64,000 nucleotides of DNA from Bacillus sp. Marseille-P3661 (GTDB lineage Bacteria > Bacillota > Bacilli > Bacillales > Bacillaceae_J), in assembly GCF_900240995.1 (NCBI RefSeq), contig NZ_LT965955.1:235454-299453 (forward strand). The letters are read 5' to 3'. The notes under the pieces are model-generated. The model was not told the DNA's origin, searched no databases, and worked only from the letters and a program-made list of their open reading frames with translations. Shown here piece after piece: positions 54,156 to 62,565 of the stretch. The position numbers were made by a program, and so were the translations under genes. How positions within the stretch are numbered: the first letter of the stretch is position 1; the number at the start of each line of letters is the position of its first letter.

Positions 54156-54272
54156 CCAAGTGCAATGCCAAGTGCAAAGTGCCAAGTGCAAAGTGCCAAG
54201 TGCCAAGTGCCAAGTGTCAAGTGCCAAGTGTCAAGTGCCAAGTGCCAAGTGTCAAGTGCCAAGTGCCAAGTG
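54156..54272 (+). repeat. Heptamer tandem array after speB
   Basis: Units are AAGTGCC with AAGTGCA, AAGTGTC variants; about 16 units in a row. It ends in AAGTGCCTGTCACTTGTCGG, a copy of the palindromic intergenic element. Same strand and same position relative to the upstream gene as the array after pta. Confidence 0.92.
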
Positions 54273-54321
54273 CCTGTCACTTGTCGGAATATGTCGAAAT
54301 GCTTTAAAAATAACTTTATAT

Positions 54322-54367
54322 AAAAAGAGCAGGTGCATAACAAAAATGTTGTGTGCCTGCTCTTTTT
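54322..54367 (+). terminator. Terminator of the speE-speB operon
   Basis: AAAAAGAGCAGGTGCA pairs with TGTGCCTGCTCTTTTT (two weak pairs), across a 14-base loop, followed by more T. Confidence 0.9.
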
Positions 54368-54386
54368 GTTTGCTATTTTTTCGGGT

Positions 54387-54466
54387 GGTGCCTGTCACTT
54401 GTCGAATTGCCTTAGAGTATTATTGCTTGCATAGTTACTTATCGGATTCGACAAGTGACAGGCACC
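54387..54466. repeat. Facing pair of GTGCCTGTCACTTGTC elements
   Basis: GGTGCCTGTCACTTGTCGAA (54387-54406) and ATTCGACAAGTGACAGGCACC in reverse (54446-54466) with 39 bases between them and no hairpin inside. It directly precedes the hexamer array. Confidence 0.85.
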
Positions 54467-54470
54467 TGTC

Positions 54471-54530
54471 GGTCTAGGTCTCGGTCTCGGTCTAGGTCTC
54501 GGTATTGGTCTTGGTCTAGGTCTTGGTCGG
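54471..54530 (+). repeat. GGTCTN hexamer array
   Basis: Ten hexamers: GGTCTA, GGTCTC, GGTCTC, GGTCTA, GGTCTC, GGTATT, GGTCTT, GGTCTA, GGTCTT, GGTCGG. It begins 4 bases after the palindromic element and ends about 55 bases before the operator of the gntR gene. Confidence 0.93.
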
Positions 54531-54561
54531 AATACAATATAAAAATTTGGAAAATTTGTAC

Positions 54562-54594
54562 TTTACTTGAACTGTATTACGTAATATAATACAG
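54562..54594 (+). promoter_or_regulatory. Promoter and operator of the GntR-ABC operon
   Basis: TATAAT (54585-54590) is a perfect -10; TTTACT (54562-54567) is a -35 candidate 17 bases upstream. The inverted repeat CTGTATTA (54572-54579) and TAATACAG (54587-54594) with 7-bp centre overlaps the -10, a position for repression by the GntR-family protein encoded downstream. A related half-site ACGTAATACACG follows near 54601. Confidence 0.7.
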
Positions 54595-54663
54595 ATAGAA
54601 CACGTAATACACGAGATACAGTTATTAGTAATATTGCAGGAGAAGGTTGAAAGGAGGGTCCGT

Positions 54664-55053
54664 ATGTTCCAATTGGATGTTCGCAGTCGCATTCCGATTT
54701 ATGAGCAGCTAGTCGAAAACTTTAAGGATCTGATTATTAGCGAAGTATTGAAAGCAGATGAACAATTACCGTCCGTCCGTCAGCTGGCCAAAGATTTAAC
54801 GATTAATCCGAATACAATACAAAAAGCGTATCGGGAATTAGAACAGCAAGGTTATATTTATTCAGTTCCAGGGAAAGGCAGCTTTGTGACACCATCATCC
54901 GAGATCAATAAGGGGGAAAAGGTGAAGAAAATGAAACAAGAGTTAATAAAACTAATTTCTGAGGCGATGTTTCTAGGAGTTGGTAAAGAAGAAATTGTTT
55001 CTCTGATTGAAGAAGCCGAGCAGTCCGTAAAAGGAGGCGAACGACATGATTAA
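54664..55053 (+). CDS. GntR-family (YtrA-like) repressor
   Basis: This 129-residue protein has an N-terminal winged helix (about 10-70: IPIYEQLVENFKDLIISEV, LPSVRQLAKDLTINPNTIQKAYREL) and a short helical C-terminal dimerisation part, typical of the YtrA subfamily. These small GntR proteins usually repress the ABC operon they lead, in response to cell-wall stress. The ATG at 54664 follows AAAGGAGGG; upstream codons add no domain. The gene overlaps the ABC ATPase gene by eight bases. Confidence 0.9.
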   Translation: MFQLDVRSRIPIYEQLVENFKDLIISEVLKADEQLPSVRQLAKDLTINPNTIQKAYRELEQQGYIYSVPGKGSFVTPSSEINKGEKVKKMKQELIKLISEAMFLGVGKEEIVSLIEEAEQSVKGGERHD

Positions 55054-55948
55054 AGTGACAAACATCAGTAAATCGTTTGATGGTCTAGAGGCTGTTAAAG
55101 ATGTCAGTCTGCAGATTGAAAAAGGATCCATCTACGGTTTATTAGGATCAAATGGAGCGGGAAAAACAACACTTTTAAAAATACTAGCTGGTATTTACAA
55201 ACAAGACAGCGGTCAAATATCCATCGCTGATAAACAAGTTTTTGAGAATGTGAGTTTAAAACAGAAAATCATCTTCTTGCCAGATTCACTTTACTTTTTT
55301 TCACAATATACGATTAAACAAATGGCCGATTATTATCGAAGTCTTTTTCCATCATGGAATGAAGAGAGGTTCCAAAAATTGGGGGAAGTTTTTCCGATTG
55401 ATCAAAACAAAAAAATTCACCGTCTATCAAAAGGGATGCAGCGCCAAGTAGCTTTTAGGTTAACGCTGTCGACAATGCCGGATGTACTGCTTTTAGATGA
55501 ACCAATTGATGGATTAGATGCGGTTATGCGTCAAAAAGTAAAAAACCTGTTATTCCAAGATGTAGCGGAACGGGAAATGACGGTGTTAATTTCCTCGCAT
55601 AACTTGCGTGAGGTCGAGGATATATGTGATCATATTGGCATTTTACATCAAGGTCAAATTATTATTGAAAAAGATTTAGATGATTTAAAATCAGATGTTC
55701 ATAAAATCCAAGTTGCTTTTAAATCAGGACAAATTCCAGAAGATTTTCGCAATGGTCTTGATATCTTATATGAAGAACAACGTGGCAGCGTTCTCCTTTG
55801 TATCGTAAGAGGAAAAGAGGAAGAAGTTACAGCTAAGGTAAGTGCATCCCATCCAGTTCTTTTTGACTTACTACCATTAACTTTAGAAGAAATTTTTATA
55901 TACGAAATGGGGGATGTCGGTTATGCAATCGAAAGTATCATGGTTTAA
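55046..55948 (+). CDS. ABC transporter ATP-binding protein (YtrB-like)
   Basis: The 300-residue ATPase has Walker A LGSNGAGKTT, signature LSKGMQRQVA, Walker B VLLLDEPIDGLD and the H-loop ISSHNLREVED, all intact. It pairs with the membrane protein downstream. It overlaps both neighbours, so translation is coupled. The operon type resembles B. subtilis ytrABCDEF, which responds to cell-wall antibiotics, but the permease here is larger and of a different family. Confidence 0.93.
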   Translation: MIKVTNISKSFDGLEAVKDVSLQIEKGSIYGLLGSNGAGKTTLLKILAGIYKQDSGQISIADKQVFENVSLKQKIIFLPDSLYFFSQYTIKQMADYYRSLFPSWNEERFQKLGEVFPIDQNKKIHRLSKGMQRQVAFRLTLSTMPDVLLLDEPIDGLDAVMRQKVKNLLFQDVAEREMTVLISSHNLREVEDICDHIGILHQGQIIIEKDLDDLKSDVHKIQVAFKSGQIPEDFRNGLDILYEEQRGSVLLCIVRGKEEEVTAKVSASHPVLFDLLPLTLEEIFIYEMGDVGYAIESIMV

Positions 55949-57929
55949 TCGGGGAGTGATTACGCAAGACCTTCGAAGTGTAGGCTGGATTGGTATCGTA
56001 TATCTCATGATATTATTGTTTTCTGTTCCGCTACAATTAGTGATGATGCATGGAAACGAACGATACTCATTTCAATTTACTGAAACGGGTAGTCTGTTTG
56101 CACTTTTAGATGGCTTTCAAATATTCTTGATATTTACTATTCCTGTATTATTAGGAATCACAATTTTAAGATATTTACATGTCAAAGCATCAGCAGATTT
56201 TATTCACAGTTTACCGATCAAACGCTCAGCATTATTTAATAATCATGTCATCTTCGGCAGTCTATTACTCATACTGCCAGTACTGATTACGGCAGCGGTA
56301 ACTGCTGTGACTCACGGTGTACTAAAACTGGATGAATATTTTACATTCGCTGATATAGCAACATGGTTTGGAATCACAATTTTAATGGACTTGTTAGTGT
56401 TCATACTGACATTATTAATCGGAACAATAACAGGAATATCAGCCGTTCAAGGGGCATTAACGTATATTTCTTTAATCTTTCCAGCAGGGATATTAATACT
56501 TTTTTATTATAATCTAAAATATTTCATTTTTGGCTTTGCTTATGATTACCACTTTGATCGAAATATTGAATATTTGACCCCCATTGTTCGAATGGTTGAA
56601 ATCACAAGATGGGGAATTACAGCTAAAGAGATTACTATTTATATAGTTTTGTTAATTGTCTTTTATTTGCTAGGTATGTTCGCCTACAATAAACGTCATA
56701 TTGAAGGAGCAACGCAAGCGATCGCGTTTCGATTTCTAAAGCCAATTTTTAAATACGGCGTGACTTTTTGTGCAATGCTATTAAGTGGCATGTATTTTGG
56801 TGCAACCCAAGGCGATGATTTTGGGTGGGTTTTATTCGGCTATTTTATCGGATCGATTATTGGTTATATTGTCGCCGAGATTATTTTGCAAAAATCATGG
56901 CGGGTATTTAAAAGTCTGAAATGGTACGTTGCATATGGGATTGTGGTTATTGCAACTGGGTTTTTATTAAACTTAGATATTACAGGCTATGAAAAACAAG
57001 TTCCAGCGGTAAATGACATTGAACGTGCGTATTTCGGCGATAACGTTCATTATTTACAAGCTGAAGAAAACATGAGCGATTCGGAAGCGGTCAAAATGAA
57101 TGCTATAAGTGAAAAAGATCGTTACTATTTTAGTGATAAAGAAAATATCGGTTCTATCGTGATTCTTCATAAAAAACTGATAGATGATAAAAATGAGATT
57201 CATAATAACAATCTTGGGAGATATTATAAAAATATTGCCATTGCCTATGAATTAAAAGATGGCAGTAAATTGGTACGCCAATACCAAGTGCCGGAAGATT
57301 CTTATACTAGCTTATATAAGGTCATTTATGAATCAGATGAATATCGCTATTCGCATAATGAATTATTAAGATTAAAAGAAGAAGTAACAATAGATAAAAT
57401 ACGCGTTTCTTCTCATAACTTCATACCAAAAAGCTATGAAACTACAGACGCAGAGCAAATTGCGGAAATGGTAAAAGCGTTGAAGTATGATATGGAGCAT
57501 GAACCATATGAGGAAATGTTTGACCATAGGGAACCATGGGGCGACATTGAGTTATTATTAGAAAATGACCAGCGTGTGCATATCACGTGGAAAAAGTCAT
57601 ATAATCAATTTGATAATTGGTTAGAGGGAGAAAATTTACTAGATAAAACAAGAGTTGTTCCGTCAGATATAGAATATGTTGTGGTAGCAAAAAGTGATAA
57701 GTGGCAAAATGCACCTCATTGGTCGTCGGAAGAGGTTATTCAATATATCGAAAATAATGAAGATGCACTAAAGATTGAAAACCCTGAGGAAATCGCGCAA
57801 TGCTTGTTACAAACTACATGGGCACCTGATAGGGAATATATTGTGGCAGTATATCCTAAGGGCTCAGGCAGCCCAATGGTCCAAGGGCTCGTAGAAGCAC
57901 CAGAATTCATTGTAGAGCAGTTGAATTAA
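55923..57929 (+). CDS. Large ABC-2-type permease
   Basis: The 668-residue membrane protein has about ten membrane segments in residues 20-340 and a long soluble C-terminal part (about 365-668) that resembles DUF6449-type regions of Bacillaceae transporter permeases. ATG at 55923 is preferred since GGGGG sits nine bases upstream; ATG 55914 overlaps that site. It overlaps the ATPase gene by 26 bases. The substrate is unknown; regulator type and neighbours suggest envelope-stress or lipid-targeting functions. Confidence 0.82.
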   Translation: MQSKVSWFNRGVITQDLRSVGWIGIVYLMILLFSVPLQLVMMHGNERYSFQFTETGSLFALLDGFQIFLIFTIPVLLGITILRYLHVKASADFIHSLPIKRSALFNNHVIFGSLLLILPVLITAAVTAVTHGVLKLDEYFTFADIATWFGITILMDLLVFILTLLIGTITGISAVQGALTYISLIFPAGILILFYYNLKYFIFGFAYDYHFDRNIEYLTPIVRMVEITRWGITAKEITIYIVLLIVFYLLGMFAYNKRHIEGATQAIAFRFLKPIFKYGVTFCAMLLSGMYFGATQGDDFGWVLFGYFIGSIIGYIVAEIILQKSWRVFKSLKWYVAYGIVVIATGFLLNLDITGYEKQVPAVNDIERAYFGDNVHYLQAEENMSDSEAVKMNAISEKDRYYFSDKENIGSIVILHKKLIDDKNEIHNNNLGRYYKNIAIAYELKDGSKLVRQYQVPEDSYTSLYKVIYESDEYRYSHNELLRLKEEVTIDKIRVSSHNFIPKSYETTDAEQIAEMVKALKYDMEHEPYEEMFDHREPWGDIELLLENDQRVHITWKKSYNQFDNWLEGENLLDKTRVVPSDIEYVVVAKSDKWQNAPHWSSEEVIQYIENNEDALKIENPEEIAQCLLQTTWAPDREYIVAVYPKGSGSPMVQGLVEAPEFIVEQLN

Positions 57930-57969
57930 AGGGCCAAATTCGGGAAGGGAAGTTCCTGTTTTTCGGGAA

Positions 57970-58077
57970 GTGCCTGTCACTTGTCGAATGGTTAATAGAT
58001 AGTAGAAAACGAGTAGGCATAAATGGCCTACTCGTTTTCTTGCTTCGAGCTGTTGGATTCGACAAGTGACAGGCACC
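57970..58077. repeat. Facing element pair enclosing the ABC-operon terminator
   Basis: GTGCCTGTCACTTGTCGAAT (57970-57989) and ATTCGACAAGTGACAGGCAC (58057-58076) face each other. The ABC terminator lies between. A damaged third copy (TTCGGGAAGGGAAGTTCCTG) lies just upstream near 57939. Confidence 0.85.
58004..58040 (+). terminator. Terminator of the ABC operon
   Basis: AGAAAACGAGTAGGC (58004-58018) pairs perfectly with GCCTACTCGTTTTCT (58026-58040). Both orientations have T's in the stem. Confidence 0.9.
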
Positions 58078-58161
58078 TGTCGAAAGAAAAACGCTACTTG
58101 CTATCACGCTGTACAATCTATATAATAGTAAAGTTAAAGAGACTATGAGGACGTGTCATGA

Positions 58162-58605
58162 ATGGAAGAGAAAGACGTACATAAAAAATCCATACAATTA
58201 AAGCTTGTGACAGAAATTCGTGATCGTGGTCGTAAAGAGCAGGTTAACCTTGAAACGGAAGGCACTCTTTATGAAAAAGATAATGCAACTTTTCTTGCCT
58301 ATAAGGAAATGATGGAGAATGTAGGTAGCGTTTCAACGATAGTCAAAATAAAAGAAAATGAAGTCACGATTGTTCGTTCAGGTGGAGTGTCAATGCGGCA
58401 AACTTTTCGAAAAGGTGCAACAACTTCAGGCACATACCAAAGCCCATATGGTACATTAGAGATGGTCACAAAAACGGAACATATCGATTATACATATCGC
58501 ACTAACTCAAAGAAAGCAAAGCTTAATTTGACTTATCAACTAGAAATGCAAGGTGAATCAGTTGGACGTCACCGCTTAACATTTTTAATAAAACAAATGA
58601 ACTAA
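58162..58605 (+). CDS. ywiB: YwiB, DUF1934 beta-barrel protein
   Basis: The 147-residue protein belongs to the DUF1934 (calycin-like) family, with [38 protein letters not shown] and [17 protein letters not shown]. Its beta-barrel may bind a small ligand, but the role is unknown. It lies 19 bases upstream of argS, as in B. subtilis, and is presumably cotranscribed with it. The region upstream has a modest GAGGACGTGTC site. Confidence 0.92.
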   Translation: MEEKDVHKKSIQLKLVTEIRDRGRKEQVNLETEGTLYEKDNATFLAYKEMMENVGSVSTIVKIKENEVTIVRSGGVSMRQTFRKGATTSGTYQSPYGTLEMVTKTEHIDYTYRTNSKKAKLNLTYQLEMQGESVGRHRLTFLIKQMN

Positions 58606-58624
58606 GGTGAAGGAGGATTATAAA

Positions 58625-60295
58625 ATGAATATTGTCGAACAGGTAAAAGATCGGTTAAAAGAAGAAATTAAAGCTGCAGTTGTAAAAGCTGGCTTGGCAA
58701 ACGAGGCAGACATTCCAGAGGTTGTGCTCGAACTTCCTAAAGAAAAAGCGCATGGTGATTACGCAACTAACATGGCGATGCAGCTTGCACGTGTTGCCAA
58801 AAAAGCACCGCGTATGATCGCTGAAGAGCTAGTTAATCATTTTGATAAGTCAAAAGCATCGATTGAAAAAATTGAAATCGCGGGTCCTGGCTTTATCAAC
58901 TTTTACATGAATAATAATTACTTAACAGAGTTAATTCCAACTATCCTAAAAGCAGGACAAGCATATGGTGAAACCAATGTGGGGAACGGTCAAAAGGTTC
59001 AGGTTGAGTTCGTATCAGCCAACCCAACAGGTGACCTTCATTTAGGACATGCCCGTGGTGCAGCTGTCGGCGACTCACTGTGCAACATTCTTGATAAAGC
59101 AGGCTATGAAGTTGCTCGTGAATACTACATTAACGATGCAGGTAACCAAATTCACAATCTTGCTCTTTCAGTTGAGGCACGTTATAAGCAAGCGCTTGGT
59201 CAAGATGCAGCAATGCCTGAAGATGGTTACCATGGTGCAGATATCGTTGGAATTGGTAAAAGCCTCGCTGAAGAGCAAGGCGCTGCGCTTTTAGAAAAAG
59301 ACGAAAAAGAACGCTACAACTATTTCCGTGAGTATGGCCTGAAATTTGAGCTAGCGAAGCTGCGCAACGATCTTGAAAATTTCCGCGTACAGTTTGATAA
59401 CTGGTATTCTGAGACATCGCTATACGAAAACGGTAAAATCGACGTCGCATTAAGTACACTGCGCGAAAAAGGCGAATTGTTTGAAGAAGACGGCGCGACT
59501 TGGTTCCGCTCAACAACATATGGTGATGACAAGGACCGCGTATTAATTAAAAACGATGGATCATACACATACTTAACACCGGATATCGCGTATCATCAAG
59601 ACAAATTAAATCGCGGTTTTGAAAAGTTAATTAATATTTGGGGCGCAGACCACCACGGCTATATCCCAAGAATGAAAGCGGCTATTCAAGCGCTTGGTTA
59701 TAACGCCGATACATTAGAAGTAGAAATCATCCAAATGGTGAACCTTTTCCAAAACGGGGAAAAAGTTAAAATGAGCAAGCGTACAGGTAAAGCTGTTACA
59801 TTGCGCGAGTTAATGGAAGAAGTAGGAATTGATGCAATGCGCTATTTCTTCGCGATGCGCAGTGCCGATAGCCATCTAGATTTTGATATGGATTTAGCGG
59901 TATCAAAGTCTAATGAAAATCCTGTTTACTATGCACAATATGCGCATGCACGTATTTGCAGCATGCTGCGTCAAGGTGAAGAAAACAATTTAACCTTTGA
60001 AGGTGACTTAGAGCTTTCACATATTCAATCTGAAAAAGAATTTGATTTACTGAAAAAATTAGGCGAATTCCCTGAAGCTGTTGCTGAAGCAGCTGAAAAG
60101 CGCTTGCCGCACCGCATTACAAATTATATTTATGAACTAGCAGCTGCCCTTCACAGCTTTTATAATGCCGAAAAGGTATTGAATCTAGATGAACTTGAAA
60201 AATCTAAAGCACGTCTTGCACTAGTTAAAGCTGTGCAAATTACATTAAAAAATGCATTAGATTTAGTTGGTGTATCCGCACCGGAAAAAATGTAA
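58625..60295 (+). CDS. argS: Arginyl-tRNA synthetase
   Basis: The 556-residue class I synthetase has an Add-1 N-terminal domain (about 5-85), the HIGH-like [12 protein letters not shown] motif, the KMSKS-like KMSKRTGKA motif and a C-terminal anticodon-binding DALR domain (about 435-556). It charges tRNA-Arg. The ATG at 58625 is chosen because AAGGAGGA (58609-58616) serves it; a GTG earlier overlaps that site. It follows ywiB in the same transcript. Confidence 0.97.
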   Translation: MNIVEQVKDRLKEEIKAAVVKAGLANEADIPEVVLELPKEKAHGDYATNMAMQLARVAKKAPRMIAEELVNHFDKSKASIEKIEIAGPGFINFYMNNNYLTELIPTILKAGQAYGETNVGNGQKVQVEFVSANPTGDLHLGHARGAAVGDSLCNILDKAGYEVAREYYINDAGNQIHNLALSVEARYKQALGQDAAMPEDGYHGADIVGIGKSLAEEQGAALLEKDEKERYNYFREYGLKFELAKLRNDLENFRVQFDNWYSETSLYENGKIDVALSTLREKGELFEEDGATWFRSTTYGDDKDRVLIKNDGSYTYLTPDIAYHQDKLNRGFEKLINIWGADHHGYIPRMKAAIQALGYNADTLEVEIIQMVNLFQNGEKVKMSKRTGKAVTLRELMEEVGIDAMRYFFAMRSADSHLDFDMDLAVSKSNENPVYYAQYAHARICSMLRQGEENNLTFEGDLELSHIQSEKEFDLLKKLGEFPEAVAEAAEKRLPHRITNYIYELAAALHSFYNAEKVLNLDELEKSKARLALVKAVQITLKNALDLVGVSAPEKM

Positions 60296-60320
60296 TATAA
60301 TAGCATTATATGATTGGTTT

Positions 60321-60350
60321 CCCTCGCTCACTCGGAGCGGGGGTATTTAT
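60321..60350 (+). terminator. Possible terminator of argS
   Basis: CCCTCGCTC (60321-60329) pairs with GAGCGGGGG (60335-60343, one wobble), followed by TATTTAT. The T run is weak. The remainder of 60296-60544 shows nothing evident. Confidence 0.6.
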
Positions 60351-60544
60351 CGTTTATGCGCTTCACACCTTGAAAAAACTATAAATGGAAGTGAATGCTA
60401 TAACCAACTTCTATCTTTTCGCTCTAGCATGCGTTTTGGGTGGAATGAGTAGTTGGCAGTTATGCGTTCAATGGGATCTAATTGTTATAAAGAAGTATTT
60501 ATACAAAACAATGAATTCGTAATATATCATCTCGAATTGTTTTA

Positions 60545-60608
60545 TTGACATTTATCTTCATCGTGGTTATACTAAAGCCATAGTGAATTTAGTATGTATA
60601 GCAACTAA
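60545..60608 (+). promoter_or_regulatory. SigA promoter and downstream operator of the MarR gene
   Basis: TTGACA (60545-60550), 17-bp spacer, TATACT (60568-60573) is a near-consensus promoter. TTAGTATGTATAGCAACTAA (60589-60608) is an inverted repeat just after the expected start site; its GTATAGCAAC half matches the palindromes before the azoreductase gene on the opposite strand. It is probably the operator of the MarR protein itself. Confidence 0.8.
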
Positions 60609-60624
60609 AAGTGAGGGGTTTCGT

Positions 60625-61059
60625 TTGAAACTTACTTTTCATGATATTATAAGTATTAAAATCCATAAAACCGACTTGTTTCTGACTAGCCTTGTTAAGA
60701 ATAAGTTAGAGCCATTTAATATTGCGCCTGAGCAAAATCTCATTATGATGTTACTATGGGAACAAGATGGCTTATCGCAAAATCAGTTGGTTGAAAAGCT
60801 TGACAAGGATAAAACCAATATTGCTAGAATGGCTGCTAGTCTAGAGCAAAAGGGTTTTGTGAAAAGAATGAATTGTCCCAACGACCGTCGTTCAGTAAAG
60901 TTATATCTTACGAATAGCGGTAAAGAGCTTGGTAAAGAAATCATTCCAATTATCGAAGAGTTTAACGATATAGTGTGCAATGGTTTATCAAGCGAAGAAC
61001 TAGTAGAGCTGGAAAGATTATTATCAAAAATTACTAAAAATGTCCGTTCCTCACTATAA
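60625..61059 (+). CDS. MarR-family transcriptional regulator
   Basis: The 144-residue protein has the MarR winged helix (about 35-105: IAPEQNLIMMLLWEQDG, SQNQLVEKLDKDKTNIARMAASLEQKGFV, NDRRSVKLYLTNSGK), flanked by dimerisation helices. TTG 60625 is chosen because GTGAGGGG lies six bases upstream; the longer frame adds only non-conserved residues. It precedes an azoreductase gene, a frequent pairing in which MarR proteins respond to quinones or electrophiles. No clear redox cysteine pattern is noted; one cysteine lies in MNCPNDRR. Confidence 0.88.
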   Translation: MKLTFHDIISIKIHKTDLFLTSLVKNKLEPFNIAPEQNLIMMLLWEQDGLSQNQLVEKLDKDKTNIARMAASLEQKGFVKRMNCPNDRRSVKLYLTNSGKELGKEIIPIIEEFNDIVCNGLSSEELVELERLLSKITKNVRSSL

Positions 61060-61085
61060 TCTACCTAGGACATTTTGGCCATTTA

Positions 61086-61130
61086 GTTGCTATAACAACA
61101 TAATCATGCAAAAAGGTTGCTATGACAACC
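61086..61130 (+). promoter_or_regulatory. Two palindromic operator sites before the azoreductase gene
   Basis: GTTGCTATAACAAC (61086-61099) and GGTTGCTATGACAACC (61115-61130) are inverted repeats sharing GTTGCTAT and spaced 30 bases centre to centre. TTGGCC (61075-61080) and CATAAT (61099-61104), 18 bases apart, form a candidate promoter that the first site overlaps. They share a half-site with the MarR gene operator. Confidence 0.75.
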
Positions 61131-61155
61131 TTACTAATTAGGAGGTTTTTTACAA

Positions 61156-61782
61156 ATGACAAATGTACTATTTATTAAAGCAAATAACCGACCAATTGAA
61201 CAAGGAGTTAGTGTAAAGCTTTATCACACATTCCTTGATAGCTACAAAAAAGCAAATCCAGATGATGTAATTACTGAACTTGATTTATTTGCAGAAAACT
61301 TACCTTATTATGATAACGAAAAAATGACTGCAATGTTCAAACTTTCAAAAGGTATGGAATTAACAGCATCTGAACAAGAAGCAGCTAACTTAGTTAATAA
61401 ATATTTAGATCAATTTCTTGCTGCAGATAAAATTGTAATTGCATTCCCATTATGGAACTTCACTGTACCTGCAGTACTGCACACGTATTTAGACTATTTA
61501 GCACAAGCAGGCAAAACATTCCGTTATACTGCAGAAGGTCCAGAAGGCTTAATTTCTGACAAAAAGGTTGCACTTTTAACTGCTCGTGGTGGCGTTTATT
61601 CTGAAGGACCTGCAGCAGCAGTTGAAATGGCAGATAAATTTGTTAGCACGATGTTAGGATTCTGGGGTGTACAAGATATTACGAAGGTAATCATCGAAGG
61701 CCATAACCAGTTCCCAGAAGAGGCAGAAAGTATTATTGCAAAAGGTTTAGATCAAGCTGCAACTGTGGCAACAGAATTTTAA
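61156..61782 (+). CDS. FMN-dependent NADH-azoreductase
   Basis: The 208-residue flavodoxin-like protein has the AzoR blocks MTNVLFIKANNRPIEQGVSVKL, AADKIVIAFPLWNFTVPAVLHTYLD and ALLTARGGVYSEGPA. It reduces quinones and azo compounds with NADH through FMN, protecting against electrophiles (AzoR1/AzoR2 type). Start ATG follows TTAGGAGGTTTTTTAC. It is controlled, by inference, by the MarR protein upstream. Confidence 0.95.
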   Translation: MTNVLFIKANNRPIEQGVSVKLYHTFLDSYKKANPDDVITELDLFAENLPYYDNEKMTAMFKLSKGMELTASEQEAANLVNKYLDQFLAADKIVIAFPLWNFTVPAVLHTYLDYLAQAGKTFRYTAEGPEGLISDKKVALLTARGGVYSEGPAAAVEMADKFVSTMLGFWGVQDITKVIIEGHNQFPEEAESIIAKGLDQAATVATEF

Positions 61783-61792
61783 AATAGTAAAC

Positions 61793-61828
61793 AAAAAACA
61801 GGGGCAGTTAACAAACCCCTGTTTTTTT
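61793..61828 (+). terminator. Terminator of the azoreductase gene
   Basis: AAAAAACAGGGG pairs with CCCCTGTTTTTTT around an 11-nt loop. Confidence 0.95.
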
Positions 61829-61864
61829 GTTTCTGAGAATTATCGATTGTTATTGTGTGGACAA

Positions 61865-62032
61865 TTAGTGTTGTTTATTTTGATTAAAGTAGGGGAAATA
61901 AGGATAAACGACTAGCGATCCATTGGTTGTTGGTTTACTTAAAAATTGTTTATTAGCATTTTCAGCTAAAGCCTTAATGTGTTGAGATCCGCTACCGTCG
62001 TAGTAGATTGGCTTTGCGTTATTAGTATTCAT
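61865..62032 (-). CDS. Small protein of unknown function (55 aa)
   Basis: A frame of 55 codons from ATG 62032 has a strong AGGAGGTGTTGT site. The peptide begins MNTNNAKPIYYDGSGSQHIK, is hydrophilic, and ends in an aromatic tail YPYFPYFNQNKQH. No signal peptide is seen. I do not recognise the family; the Tyr/Asn-rich tail recalls small coat-associated proteins, but this is only impression. Confidence 0.6.
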   Translation of the reverse strand: MNTNNAKPIYYDGSGSQHIKALAENANKQFLSKPTTNGSLVVYPYFPYFNQNKQH

Positions 62033-62343
62033 ACAACACCTCCTATTATTCATTTTAAGTCCTGGTAAATTTGGACTACTTATAGTTATTTTACCAGAAA
62101 AAGGGAGGTAAGAGTATGTTGTTTTTTAAATATTCTGTAAAATATAATTGCAAATTTCGATCATTAATCACTGGTTTTCGCAAACCAATTTACAATTTTG
62201 CATGTTTTAGATTTAGTAAATGTTGCTTGGTTTGTCTGAGCGGTTAAAACTCGATGATTCAAGGAAAACTAACTTAAATTGAAAGTCAGTTGTCATTTAT
62301 ATTTTATCAAAATAGGATTAAGTCACTTAAGGAGTTGTATATA

Positions 62344-62502
62344 ATGAAAGAAGTTTTACTTTCTTTAGGGACAGGTGCTGCTGTAGGTTTTCTTTTTGCT
62401 TTAATAAAGTTGCCAATCCCGGCGCCACCAGCTTTGGCAGGTGTAACAGGTATTGTAGGGGTTTACCTTGGATTTAAAATTTTTCAAACGTTGTTTGGAT
62501 AA
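62344..62502 (+). CDS. XapX-domain (DUF1427) small membrane protein
   Basis: The 52-residue protein has two membrane helices joined by a short turn, with SLGTGAAVGFLFALIKLPIP and PAPPALAGVTGIVGVYLG, the XapX-domain pattern. Its function is unknown. ATG 62344 follows AAGGAGTTGTATA. It is monocistronic; the 62033-62343 upstream stretch shows nothing else. Confidence 0.85.
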   Translation: MKEVLLSLGTGAAVGFLFALIKLPIPAPPALAGVTGIVGVYLGFKIFQTLFG

Positions 62503-62565
62503 TTGAGCGATAATGCTAAGTATTCTACCTTGAGAAAATTAGAGTGATTGTTGCACATTTTATGC

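Noticed and set aside
54083-54477. ORFs on both strands over the speB-downstream array
   Set aside because: Same reason: frames of the heptamer array without start signals.
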